Assembly (NCBI RefSeq): GCF_030287405.1
Contig: NZ_JASVVV010000007.1
Location: forward strand, 100,249-164,248
Source of the DNA: Halalkalicoccus sp. NIPERK01
GTDB lineage: Archaea > Halobacteriota > Halobacteria > Halobacteriales > Halalkalicoccaceae
DNA: 64,000 nucleotides
Direction: 5' to 3'
Part shown: one piece after another, positions 9,193 to 17,039 of the stretch
Position numbering within the stretch: the first letter of the stretch is position 1
How the letters are laid out: each line of letters begins with the position of its first letter
Made by a program: the position numbers and the translations under genes
Notes under the pieces: generated by a model
Database searches by the model: none
Told to the model about the DNA's origin: nothing
What the model saw: the letters and a program-made list of their open reading frames with translations, nothing else

Positions 9193-9657
9193 TCACGAGG
9201 CGGTCGTCTCGACCGTCGCAATCGGGAGGTCGTCCTCGAAGATCCGGATCTCGACGCGGCTCCCGGGGTCGGGCTGGGGGCTGTTGGTCGTCTTCGCGAC
9301 GGTCAGGCTCGCCGACTCCCCGCGATTCCACTCGGGGTCCGTCCCCGCGTTGAAGGGGCCGCTCGGAAAGCCCGTGAAGCCGCTCTGGGAGTAGGCGGGC
9401 ACCGTCGGCTGTTTCTCGAGCGGTTCGCCGTCGATCTCGACGACGAGGGTGAGTCGCCGGACGTCGAGGGGACCGCCCCGATCGAGGGTGAGCGTCACCT
9501 CGTTGTCCCCGGCGTCGACCGCGCCGATGACCAGGACCGTCGAGGCGGGTTCGGCGGGCTCGTAGGCCAGCGCCATCGCGCCGACGGTGGCGCTCAGGAG
9601 CACCGCGCAGGCGGCGAGGAGGACGACGCCGAGGACGGGAGAGATCGCACGGGCCAC
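9193..9657 (-). CDS. Type IV pilin-like protein (archaellin/pilin N-terminal domain)
   Basis: The protein has 154 residues and begins MARAISPVLGVVLLAACAVL when the in-frame GTG at 9655-9657 is used. The short positive start, the SPVLGVVLL motif and the single N-terminal hydrophobic helix are those of haloarchaeal type IV pilins (the PF07790 group as I recall it). The rest is an extracellular beta-rich domain (LTLDRGGPLDVRRLTLVVEI). No ATG is available in the right place, so the GTG start is an inference from the motif. It follows the secreted-protein gene on the same strand, 23 bases downstream, and is probably cotranscribed. It likely acts at the cell surface. Confidence 0.8.
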   Translation of the reverse strand: MARAISPVLGVVLLAACAVLLSATVGAMALAYEPAEPASTVLVIGAVDAGDNEVTLTLDRGGPLDVRRLTLVVEIDGEPLEKQPTVPAYSQSGFTGFPSGPFNAGTDPEWNRGESASLTVAKTTNSPQPDPGSRVEIRIFEDDLPIATVETTAS

Positions 9658-9680
9658 GCCCCCGTTGGCACCCTCACGGG

Positions 9681-10922
9681 TTATGAACCTTCGTCGACGG
9701 CACGCGCGGTGCCCTGGCTCGCGGTCCCCTCGGCGACCTCGAACTCGATCGTCGTCGAGCCGACGGTCGCCTCGCCGGTCACCGGCTCGCGCGGGGCGAC
9801 GAACCAGACCGTCCCGTCGTCGGTCTCCCCGACGGAGCGGCCGTTGAGCGTGACCTCGCCCGAGAGCGGTGCGCCCGTCTCGGCGTCGGTCAGCGTCACC
9901 GTCGCCGGCCCGCCCGGAACGGTCCGGCCCACCGTGACCGTGACGCCCGCCCGGGTCTCCTCGACGGCGGTCACGGTGTCGAGGCGATCGAGGCGCAGCG
10001 TCTGGAACTCCCGGTAGACGTCGCCGGTCCCGGTGTCGAGGAACACCGTCAGCGACCCCTGCGAGTGGGTGCCGGTCCCCCGGTGGGTGCCGTAGCCGAC
10101 CTCGCTGTAGCTCCAGCGGGCCTCCGAGAAGATCGAGGGGTAGAGCTCGGCGATCCGGTCCTCGGACTGGCCGAGGCTCGTGTACTGTGGATCGGCCTCG
10201 GGGTCGCGGTTCCCGGGACGGTAGGCCTCGCGGTAGAACCGGTCGCCGTCGACGAGCGCGAGGACGACGCCCTCGCCGTCGGTCTCGACGTGGACGCGCG
10301 CCGGTTCGGCCTCGCCGTGGAGCATCTCCGCGACCCGGTCGCGGACCGGCCCCTGCATCGTGCGGGTCTCGACCTCCATCGCCTCCAGTTCCGAACTGAG
10401 CGAGACGCCGGGAGTGGCGGCCGCGTGTCCCTCGAGGGACGTCACCGACTCGTCGAGGACGGCGGCGTTCGTGTGGACCACCGCGAGTTCGGCGAGCAGT
10501 TCGCGCTCGGAGCGTTCGCCCTCGTAGTACTCCACGTAGGCGGTTCGCTCGCGCTCGCGGAGTCGGGCGATCGACTCGCCGAGTCGGCTCGCCTCCTCGC
10601 GGATGATCGCCCGTCGCTCGGCGTCCGAACCCGCGTTCTCCATTCGCGCGTCGATGCGGTGGTCGGCGTAGCGCGCCTCCAACCGGTTGGAGTCGTCGTC
10701 GAGGGCCGCCCCGAGGTCGATGACGACGTAGCCCTCGCCGCTCGCGGCCGGCCCGTCCGAGAGCGTCAGCCAGTCGATCGATCCGGCGTCGACGGCCGCC
10801 TGCGCCCCCGTCGGTCCGCCGACCGCGGGTTCCGCGGCGGGACCGACCGGCCCCGAAACGGCGACGGCGGGCAGCGAACAGAGCAGGAGAGCCGCGAGGA
10901 CCAACGGGAACCGCCGTGACAT
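9681..10922 (-). CDS. Secreted haloarchaeal protein of unknown function
   Basis: The protein has 413 residues with a Sec-type signal peptide (MSRRFPLVLAALLLCSLPAVAVSG). A helical stretch follows (about 95-190, including EEASRLGESIARLRERERT). Two beta-rich modules then end in what looks like an Ig-like fold (VTLTDAETGAPLSGEVTLNG). I recognise the haloarchaeal secreted family (possibly DUF7096-like, from memory) but no known activity. It lies immediately upstream of the pilin-like gene in the same direction, so the two may form one surface-related unit. It is divergent from the membrane-anchored HTH regulator at 11069, which could control it. Confidence 0.75.
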   Translation of the reverse strand: MSRRFPLVLAALLLCSLPAVAVSGPVGPAAEPAVGGPTGAQAAVDAGSIDWLTLSDGPAASGEGYVVIDLGAALDDDSNRLEARYADHRIDARMENAGSDAERRAIIREEASRLGESIARLRERERTAYVEYYEGERSERELLAELAVVHTNAAVLDESVTSLEGHAAATPGVSLSSELEAMEVETRTMQGPVRDRVAEMLHGEAEPARVHVETDGEGVVLALVDGDRFYREAYRPGNRDPEADPQYTSLGQSEDRIAELYPSIFSEARWSYSEVGYGTHRGTGTHSQGSLTVFLDTGTGDVYREFQTLRLDRLDTVTAVEETRAGVTVTVGRTVPGGPATVTLTDAETGAPLSGEVTLNGRSVGETDDGTVWFVAPREPVTGEATVGSTTIEFEVAEGTASQGTARAVDEGS

Positions 10923-11068
10923 GTGGATCGGATATATCCTTTCTAGTACAAAAGTTATCCGACATAGATCAATTAACTATCGTGTGGAATTATAAGGGGT
11001 CGGGATCCTTGTGCGGTCGTTTATTTAGCATGGAAAGCATTTTCTCCCCCCGGCGACCACGCTACTGT
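10923..11068. promoter_or_regulatory. Divergent promoter region between secreted protein and HTH regulator
   Basis: This AT-richer gap contains ATATAT (about 10932-10937) facing the minus-strand gene. For the plus strand it contains AATTATAAGG (10988-10997) and TTTATTTA (11020-11027). The last lies about 42-49 bases before the ATG at 11069. An alternative in-frame ATG at 11030 is too close to it. No single box is clearly decisive. Confidence 0.45.
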
Positions 11069-12175
11069 ATGCGGGTGTCCGTCGCCGTCGTTTTCGGCCT
11101 CTGTCTGGTGGCTCTCGTCGGGGGGCTCGCCGTCGGCGCGGAGCCGGTGGCGGGCCAGTCCGACGGCGTCGCGTCGGACGTCGACAACACCTCACAGACG
11201 ATCGAGATCCGACTCGACGAGGACGGCGACGCGAACGTCTCGGTCTACAAGCAGTTCTCGCTGGAGACCGAGGAGGACCGGACCGCCTTCGACCGCCTCG
11301 CCGAGGACTTCGAGAACGGGGAGGCGAGCGGCGAGCTCTCGGCGGACGTCTTCGAGCGGATCGCTGCCGACGCCGCGAACGAGACCGGCCGCGAGATGGC
11401 GATCACGAACGTCGAGCGGGAGGCCGAATCGACGTCGAGTACCGGCACCCTGCGGCTGACGGTCACGTGGGAGGGGTTCGCCCCCGCCACCGAGCAGCGG
11501 ATCGAACTCGGCGACAGCTTCGTGATCGACGGCGAGACGTGGCTCCCGTCGCTGTCGGCCGACCAGCGCCTCGTGGTCCACGCGCCCGAGGACTACGCCG
11601 TCGAGAACGCGGACCCGCCCGCGACCATCGATGACGGGACGATCATCTGGGAGGGGCCCCAGCAGTTCGACTCGGGTCAGCCGACCGCGACGCTCGTCGC
11701 GGGCAGCCAGACCGGGCAGGGCTTCTCGCTGCTGACGATCGGGCTCGGCGTCGGCCTCGTCGGGGCGATCGCCCTGCTGATCTACGTCCTCTCTCGACGA
11801 GGGAGCGACGCCCCGTTCGTGCCGACGGCGACCGGCGGCGATCGCGGGTGGATGACGCTGCTCTCGCCGACGCCCGAACGCGAGCGCTCGGACGGCGGGC
11901 CCGCGCCGCCACCGGACCCCGAACCCGACCCGGCGTCGGAGCCCGATCCCGACCCGTTCGCCGGCGTCGACGAGGAGCTACTGTCGGACGAGGAGCGCGT
12001 GATCCGGCTGCTCGAGGCCAACGACGGCCGGATGAAGCAGGCGACGATCGTCGTCGAGACCGACTGGTCGAACGCGAAGGTCTCCCAACTGCTCTCGTCG
12101 ATGGAGGACGACGGCGAGATCGAGAAGCTACGGATCGGCCGGGAAAACCTCATCACCCTCGCCGATCGGGAGTGA
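11069..12175 (+). CDS. Membrane-anchored winged-HTH regulator with extracytoplasmic domain
   Basis: The protein has 368 residues. A signal peptide (MRVSVAVVFGLCLVALVGGL) leads into an extracytoplasmic beta-rich domain (about 30-200), one transmembrane helix (LLTIGLGVGLVGAIALLIYVL), a Pro/Asp-rich linker, and a C-terminal winged helix (EERVIRLLEANDGRMKQATI, then NAKVSQLLSSMEDDGEI). The layout suggests that an external signal controls a cytoplasmic DNA-binding domain. The C-terminal domain is closely similar to that of the protein at 46242-46817. An in-frame ATG at 11030 would add 13 residues before the signal peptide. It is divergent from the secreted-protein/pilin unit, a plausible target. 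Confidence 0.8.
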   Translation: MRVSVAVVFGLCLVALVGGLAVGAEPVAGQSDGVASDVDNTSQTIEIRLDEDGDANVSVYKQFSLETEEDRTAFDRLAEDFENGEASGELSADVFERIAADAANETGREMAITNVEREAESTSSTGTLRLTVTWEGFAPATEQRIELGDSFVIDGETWLPSLSADQRLVVHAPEDYAVENADPPATIDDGTIIWEGPQQFDSGQPTATLVAGSQTGQGFSLLTIGLGVGLVGAIALLIYVLSRRGSDAPFVPTATGGDRGWMTLLSPTPERERSDGGPAPPPDPEPDPASEPDPDPFAGVDEELLSDEERVIRLLEANDGRMKQATIVVETDWSNAKVSQLLSSMEDDGEIEKLRIGRENLITLADRE

Positions 12176-12284
12176 TACCGTCGGTCATACCGCCGTGAAT
12201 CGGCCGTTTACAGGGCGGGACTCGCTCGCGCCGTGGTCCGTCGAATCAGGTGCGTGCCGTTGACTGTCCCGTGACCGACGGTAC
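12175..12284. repeat. Repeat element copy B with terminal inverted repeats
   Basis: The element is 110 bp, bounded by ATACCGTCGGTCA at 12175-12187 and the inverse TGACCGACGGTAC at 12272-12284 (one mismatch at the outer end). As in copy A, the left end starts on the final A of an upstream TGA stop. Its interior aligns without gaps over 87 bp to copy C (14342-14428). It lies between the HTH regulator gene and the etfBA promoter. Confidence 0.75.
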
Positions 12285-12366
12285 GGGACCGGGGTTCCGG
12301 AATCGGCGGTCCGGGCTCCGGCCGGCGGCATAGAAAACGTTTACCACCGGGGGGACTGAAGCAACG

Positions 12367-13146
12367 ATGATGAAGGTTCTCGTGACCGTCGCGGAGGTGG
12401 GGACCGTCGAGGACGACTTCGAGATCGACGGCACCGCCATCGACGAGCGATACCTCGAGTACGACCTGAACGAGTGGGACGACTACGCCGTCGAGGAGGC
12501 CGTCCAGCTCGTAGAAGAGGGGCTCGCCGACGAGGTCGTCACCGTGACCATCGGCCCCGAACGCTCGGAAGAAACGATCCGGATGGCGCTCGCGAAGGGC
12601 GCGGACCGCTCCGTCAGGGTGTGGGACGACTCCTTCGACGGGCTGCTCGACGTCGGCGTCAAGACCGAGCTGCTTCGGGCGGTCGTCGCCGAGGAGGAGC
12701 CGGATCTGATCCTCACGGGCGTCCAGACCGGCGACGCCATGTTCGGCGCGACCGGCGTCTCGCTCGCGTCGGCCGTCGACCTCCCGTGGGCCGCCGTCGT
12801 CAACGACCTGGAGTTCGACGGCGAGACCGCACACGTCCACCGCGAACTCGAGGGCGGCGTCGAGGAGCTGACCGACGTCGAGACGCCCGCAGTCCTCACC
12901 ATCCAGACCGGGATCAACGAACCCCGCTACGCGAGCCTGCGGGGGATTCGACAGGCCCAGAGCAAGGAGATCGCCGTGAAGACCCTCACGGACCTCGGAA
13001 TCGACGGCGTCGAGAGCCGCCTCGAGATGACCGAGATGTACGAGCCCGACGTCGAGGGCGACGCGACGGTCTTCGAGGGGAGCGCCGAGGAGACCGCCGT
13101 CCAGCTCGCGGGCGCCCTCCGAGAGAAGGGGGTGGGCGCACAATGA
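12367..13146 (+). CDS. etfB: Electron transfer flavoprotein subunit beta
   Basis: This is the small AMP-binding subunit of electron transfer flavoprotein, which carries electrons from acyl-CoA and related dehydrogenases towards the respiratory quinone pool. The 259 residues match the FixA/EtfB family: KVLVTVAEVG start, GPERSEETIRMALAKGADR, and the TGVQTGDAMFGATG nucleotide-binding loop. MSLASAVDLP-like and TIQTGINEPRYASLRGI blocks follow. Two ATGs (12367, 12370) are possible. The stop overlaps a 21-residue micro-ORF by ATGA, which in turn overlaps etfA. Confidence 0.95.
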   Translation: MMKVLVTVAEVGTVEDDFEIDGTAIDERYLEYDLNEWDDYAVEEAVQLVEEGLADEVVTVTIGPERSEETIRMALAKGADRSVRVWDDSFDGLLDVGVKTELLRAVVAEEEPDLILTGVQTGDAMFGATGVSLASAVDLPWAAVVNDLEFDGETAHVHRELEGGVEELTDVETPAVLTIQTGINEPRYASLRGIRQAQSKEIAVKTLTDLGIDGVESRLEMTEMYEPDVEGDATVFEGSAEETAVQLAGALREKGVGAQ

Positions 13147-13208
13147 CTGTCGGTGCATGCCCGGCGCGCACCGACTGCATCGTTCTCACGGACGGTGAGA
13201 GCCGATGA
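13143..13208 (+). CDS. Micro-ORF (21 residues) bridging etfB and etfA
   Basis: The ATG overlaps the etfB stop (ATGA at 13143-13146) and its own stop overlaps the etfA start (ATGA at 13205-13208). It would encode MTVGACPARTDCIVLTDGES plus a final Arg, with two cysteines. Such exact four-base overlaps on both sides suggest it is a real translational bridge coupling etfB and etfA, but it could be chance. No homologue is known to me. Confidence 0.45.
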   Translation: MTVGACPARTDCIVLTDGESR

Positions 13209-14161
13209 CGGGCGTTCTGGCGATCGCCGAACACCGCCGCGGCGAACTCCGGGACGTGAGCTACGAGCTGATCGGCGCGGGCCGCGAACTCGCCGACGAC
13301 CTCGACGAGGAACTCCACGTCGCGGTCATCAGCGGGCAGGTCGGGGAGTTCGCCCAGTCGCTCTCGAAGGAGGGCGTCGACGTCGTCCACACCGTCTCGG
13401 ACGGCGCGGAGTTCAACCACGACGTCTACACGCAGGTCACGGAACGGCTGGCCGACGAACTCGATCCCACCGTGGTGCTCGTACCGAACTCGGTCAACGG
13501 CCTCGACTACGGGCCAGCGGTCGCCGACCGGCTGGACCGGCCGCTCGTGACCGACGTGGTCGACGCCTCGTTCGAGGACGGACTCACGGCGACCCGCGAG
13601 ATGTACGGCTCGAAGGTCGAGACGACCGTCGAGGTCGACGCCGAGCGGACGGTGGTGATGGTCCGCGGCGGCGAGTGGCCCGGCGCGAGCGGCAACGGTG
13701 ACCCCGAGATCAGGGAGGTCGACGTCGAGATCGACGAGTCGGCGGTCCGCACGACGGTCACGGGCTTCGAGGAGGTCGGCGGCGGCGACGTCGACATCGG
13801 CGACGCGGAGGTGCTCGTCAGCGTCGGGCGGGGAATCGGCGAGGCGGAGAACATCGAACTGATCGAGGAGCTCGCGGACGCGCTCGACGCGACGCTGTCG
13901 GCCTCCCGGCCGATCGTCGACAGCGGGTGGCTGCCGAAGAACCGGCAGGTCGGCCAGTCGGGCAAGACGGTGACGCCCGAGGTCTACATCGCGATCGGCA
14001 TCTCGGGGGCGGTCCAGCACGTCGCCGGGATGAAGGGAAGCGAGACGATCGTCGCGATCAACACCGACCCGAACGCGCCGATCTTCGACATCGCGGACTA
14101 CGGGATCGTCGACGACCTCTTCGACGTCGTTCCCGCGTTGATCGACGAGTTCGAGGGGTGA
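13205..14161 (+). CDS. etfA: Electron transfer flavoprotein subunit alpha
   Basis: This is the FAD-binding large subunit of electron transfer flavoprotein, partner of EtfB. It has 318 residues. The N-terminal nucleotide-binding-like domain runs to about 190. The C-terminal FAD domain shows [51 protein letters not shown], and the terminal [21 protein letters not shown], all hallmark EtfA segments. The last seven codons and about 50 bases beyond are duplicated 119 bp downstream. No ferredoxin-like extension is present. Confidence 0.96.
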   Translation: MTGVLAIAEHRRGELRDVSYELIGAGRELADDLDEELHVAVISGQVGEFAQSLSKEGVDVVHTVSDGAEFNHDVYTQVTERLADELDPTVVLVPNSVNGLDYGPAVADRLDRPLVTDVVDASFEDGLTATREMYGSKVETTVEVDAERTVVMVRGGEWPGASGNGDPEIREVDVEIDESAVRTTVTGFEEVGGGDVDIGDAEVLVSVGRGIGEAENIELIEELADALDATLSASRPIVDSGWLPKNRQVGQSGKTVTPEVYIAIGISGAVQHVAGMKGSETIVAINTDPNAPIFDIADYGIVDDLFDVVPALIDEFEG

Positions 14162-14333
14162 CGCCCCGACCGGTGCGAGCGAAGCGAGCGGGTTTTTGGA
14201 GCAGATTTTTGCGAGGAGTGGTTCGCTCGCGAACCCGACGAGTAAAAAGGTGCACGTGGATCGACGAGTTCGAGGGGTGACGCCTCGACCGGTGTGAGCG
14301 AAGCGAGCGGGTTTTTGGAGCAGATTTTTGCGA
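14141..14333 (+). repeat. Tandem duplication of the etfA 3' end and downstream sequence
   Basis: Positions 14141-14214 and 14260-14333 are near-identical 74-bp direct repeats, offset by 119 bp, with only a few mismatches. Each copy holds the codons IDEFEG plus stop, then the GCGAGCGAAGCGAGCGGG-type motif and GTTTTTGGAGCAGATTTTTGCGA. The second copy cannot be translated as part of EtfA because the first stop is intact. The T-rich segments could serve as a transcription terminator after etfA. Confidence 0.8.
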
Positions 14334-14341
14334 GTAGCCCT

Positions 14342-14428
14342 CCGTGAATCGAGCGGAGCCGAGACAGGCGGGGCTCGTGCCCTCGCCCGTCGACTCGGGC
14401 CACCGCAGGTCGTCCTCCCGTGACCGAC
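14342..14428. repeat. Repeat element copy C (degenerate)
   Basis: The 87-bp stretch begins CCGTGAATCG and ends TCCCGTGACCGAC, exactly the same spacing as the corresponding parts of copy B (12193-12279). Interior matches include GCTCG.GCC and CCGTCGA.TC.GG. The outer inverted repeats are degraded: the right end reads on into ACAACATG and no left ATACCGTC is present. It lies in the gap between etfA and the hydrolase gene. Confidence 0.55.
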
Positions 14429-14492
14429 AACATGATCGCAGCGTTCGAACGAGCGAGACACGTTTTTGCCGTCACCCACCGTAGTGCGGGTA

Positions 14493-15302
14493 ATGGTTCG
14501 GGGAGAGACGGGGCGGTTTTCGGGGGGGTTTCCGTACGCTCGCGTCGGCGAGGGGCCGGAGACGCTGGTGTTCCTGCCGGGCGTGACGGATCCGTTGTTC
14601 GACGGGGACTACTCCCGGGTGTCCGTTCGGTTCCTCCGGCGGTACTACCACCGGTTCGTCGGCGAGTACACCGTCTACGTGATCAGCCGACCGCGCGGGC
14701 TCGAAGCCGGCAAGACGATACGGGACATGGCCGACGACTACGCGCGGGTCATCGGCGAGGAGTTCGGGTCGGCGAGCGTCTGGGGGCTCTCGATGGGCGG
14801 GTGTGTCGCCCAACAGTTGGCGGTCGAGCACCCCGACCGCGTCGAGGACCTCGTCCTGGCGGCGACGGGCACCCGCCTCTCGGCGGAGGGGCGGGAACTC
14901 GCCGACGGGATGCGTCGTCGGGCCTACGACCACGACTGGGGATCGATCCGTGCGACGGTCGCCGCCGAGATGTTCCCCGACTGGCGGCGATTCGTCTACC
15001 CGCCGATGACCGCCACCATCGGTCGCTTTACGCTCCCGAGGCCGGCGGTCCCCGCCGACGCCTGGATCTCGATCGAGGCGCTGTTGGACTACGACGGGCG
15101 AGCGAGCGTCCGCGCGATCGAGTCGAGGACGCTGGTGATCGGCGGCGAAAACGACCGTTTCTTCCCGCCCGCGATCCTCGAGGAGACCGCCCGCGCGATT
15201 CCCGGCGCCGAGTTGCACGTGGTCGAGGGCGCGAGCCACGGCGCGTTTTACACCCACAAGCCGAGCTTCGAGAAGCGGATCCTGGCGTTTCTCGCGGCGT
15301 GA
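14493..15302 (+). CDS. Alpha/beta hydrolase
   Basis: This is an alpha/beta-hydrolase-fold enzyme of 269 residues, of unknown substrate. The nucleophile elbow is GLSMGG with Ser as nucleophile. The acid is expected in the GGENDRFFPP segment, and the catalytic His is in GASHGAFYTH near the C-terminus. The oxyanion/strand region FLPGVTDPLFDGDYSRV is also recognisable. I start at MVRGETGRFSGG (14493), since upstream codons overlap copy C of the repeat. The stop abuts the stop of the convergent YqjF-like gene with no base between. Confidence 0.85.
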   Translation: MVRGETGRFSGGFPYARVGEGPETLVFLPGVTDPLFDGDYSRVSVRFLRRYYHRFVGEYTVYVISRPRGLEAGKTIRDMADDYARVIGEEFGSASVWGLSMGGCVAQQLAVEHPDRVEDLVLAATGTRLSAEGRELADGMRRRAYDHDWGSIRATVAAEMFPDWRRFVYPPMTATIGRFTLPRPAVPADAWISIEALLDYDGRASVRAIESRTLVIGGENDRFFPPAILEETARAIPGAELHVVEGASHGAFYTHKPSFEKRILAFLAA

Positions 15303-16052
15303 TCAGTCGGCGAGTCGATCGCGGATCGCGGCCAGCCACTGCGGGCCCTTCTTCGGGACCCGTCGCTCGCTCCGGGTCGTCGTCACGTCGAGGCCGGGGC
15401 TGTAGTAGCAGACGGGGTCGGTTCCGGGGTGTTCGAACCCGTTGGCCTCGAACAGCGTGTTCCGTGCCACCGACGTCGTCGCGGGGTGAAGCGTCCACGG
15501 GGCGTGGTCGACGTCGGTGTGGCGGACGGCCCCGTCGGTTCCCTGCGTGTAGAGCCGGCGGCGCTCGGTCAGGAATTCGGCACGGGAGCCGGGCTCGGGC
15601 GTGAACGGCTCGCCGGCCGGCCCGTAGCTCGCCTCGAAGCGGGCCGGGCGGTCGCCGGGGTGGAGCCGCCTGCTCGAGAACGCCACCTCCTCGCCCGTCC
15701 ATCGACAGTCCATCCGGGCGTAGTAGTAGGGGAGGCGATGGGACAGGCGCGCGCCGAGGACGGCCGCGACGCTCGGCGCGTCGAGGCTGAAGAAGTAGAC
15801 CCCCGGCTCGCCCTCGTGGGTGACGTAGGTGCGCAGGTTGAGTTCGGGGAGGTCGATCCCCAGCCAGTCGGGAAGCCCGCGGGGGCGGGTGTCGACGTTG
15901 ACGAAGGGGATGACCGAGAGCCAGCCGGCTCCCTCGTGGGTCTGGACCGCCAGCGCCTCCGGGAGGTGTGCGTCGAGGCGGTCGGGATCGACCGGCCAGT
16001 TGGCGAACAGGAGGTGTCGCCACCCGAACGCCAGCGGGATCGAGATCTCCAT
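15303..16052 (-). CDS. YqjF-like protein (DUF2071 family)
   Basis: The 249-residue cytoplasmic protein belongs to the YqjF/COG3361 group (DUF2071). Recognisable blocks are the N-terminal FGWRHLLFANWPVDPDRLDAH, GWLSVIPFVNVDTRPRG, ELNLRTYVTHEGEPGVYFFS and YYYARMDCRWTGEEVAFSSR. The fold is related to acetoacetate decarboxylase, but the function of this group is unknown. A TATA-like GGTTAACTC (minus strand, about 16076-16084) lies 25-32 bases before the ATG, implying a leaderless transcript. It converges directly on the hydrolase gene. Confidence 0.85.
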   Translation of the reverse strand: MEISIPLAFGWRHLLFANWPVDPDRLDAHLPEALAVQTHEGAGWLSVIPFVNVDTRPRGLPDWLGIDLPELNLRTYVTHEGEPGVYFFSLDAPSVAAVLGARLSHRLPYYYARMDCRWTGEEVAFSSRRLHPGDRPARFEASYGPAGEPFTPEPGSRAEFLTERRRLYTQGTDGAVRHTDVDHAPWTLHPATTSVARNTLFEANGFEHPGTDPVCYYSPGLDVTTTRSERRVPKKGPQWLAAIRDRLAD

Positions 16053-16139
16053 GCGGTTCCTACGGCCTCGCGTCGGTTAACTCCGAGCCGGACGGACCGA
16101 TCCGTCACCTACTTGCCGCGACCTCCCCGAAGGCCGGTA

Positions 16140-16982
16140 ATGGAGTATCTCGAACGCCGGCGGGCGCTCGTCGACGAGCGTCTGGAGGACGTCGTGAGCG
16201 GGGTCGAACCCGACCGCCTCGCTCGTGAGGTCCGCCACACCGCGCTCTCGGGGGGAAAGCGGGTCCGCCCGACGGTGACGGTGCTCGTCTGTGAGGCCGT
16301 CGGCGGCGAGCCACGCGATGCGGTGGAGTTCGGCGTCGGGATCGAACTCGTCCACAACGCCTCGCTCGTGATCGACGACATCATCGACCGCTCGACGGTC
16401 CGCCGGGGCGTCGAGAGCGCGTGGAGCGCGTTCGGGTACGGCCCGGCGATCGTCGACAGCGACGCCCAACTGGGCGAGGCGTTCGCCCTGTTCTCGGCGG
16501 ACCCGCGGGCGATGCAGACCGTGACGGAGGCGATGGTCGAACTCGGGGAGGGCGAGGCGACGGAGCTGGTGGCCCAGCCGAGTTCGGAGGCGGAGTACAT
16601 GGAACTCGCCCGGCGCAAGACCGGGGCGCTGTTTCGCGCCGCCGCCGAACTCGGCGCGATCGCCGCCGACGCCGACGCTGTCACCGTCGAGGCCGTCGGC
16701 GAGTACGCCGAACGGGTGGGGATCGCCTTCCAGATACGGGACGACGTGCTCGACGCGACCGCCGACGCCGAGGAGTTGGGAAAGCCCACGGGGCGGGACG
16801 ACGAGATGGAGCGGCCCTCGCTGTTGCAGGTGACCGACCTCACCCCCGAGGAGGCCGACGGGCGCGCACGCCGCCAGTCCGACGCCGCGCTCGACGCGCT
16901 CTCGCGGGTCGAACTCGTCGACGACCGCGCCGCCGAGTACCTGCGCGACCTCGCGGAGTTCGTGGTCATTCGTGAACGATAG
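16140..16982 (+). CDS. Polyprenyl (isoprenyl diphosphate) synthase family protein
   Basis: This is a trans-prenyltransferase-fold protein that probably condenses isoprenyl diphosphates for archaeal lipids or quinones. It has 280 residues, shorter than the roughly 320-350 of typical family members. SGGKRVRPTVTVLVCEAVGG, the first Asp-rich motif DDIIDRSTVRRG and the second motif QIRDDVLD are intact. The GDxLL segment usual after the first motif is SDAQLG here, and the GQxxDL segment reads GEGEATEL. The start MEYLERRRALVDERL is favoured over upstream codons that overlap the YqjF-like promoter. Product chain length cannot be inferred safely. Confidence 0.85.
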   Translation: MEYLERRRALVDERLEDVVSGVEPDRLAREVRHTALSGGKRVRPTVTVLVCEAVGGEPRDAVEFGVGIELVHNASLVIDDIIDRSTVRRGVESAWSAFGYGPAIVDSDAQLGEAFALFSADPRAMQTVTEAMVELGEGEATELVAQPSSEAEYMELARRKTGALFRAAAELGAIAADADAVTVEAVGEYAERVGIAFQIRDDVLDATADAEELGKPTGRDDEMERPSLLQVTDLTPEEADGRARRQSDAALDALSRVELVDDRAAEYLRDLAEFVVIRER

Positions 16983-17039
16983 TTCGGGTTACGGGCCGCT
17001 CCAACGCAATTATAGCCGTCGGTGACGTACGTCCGTCCA

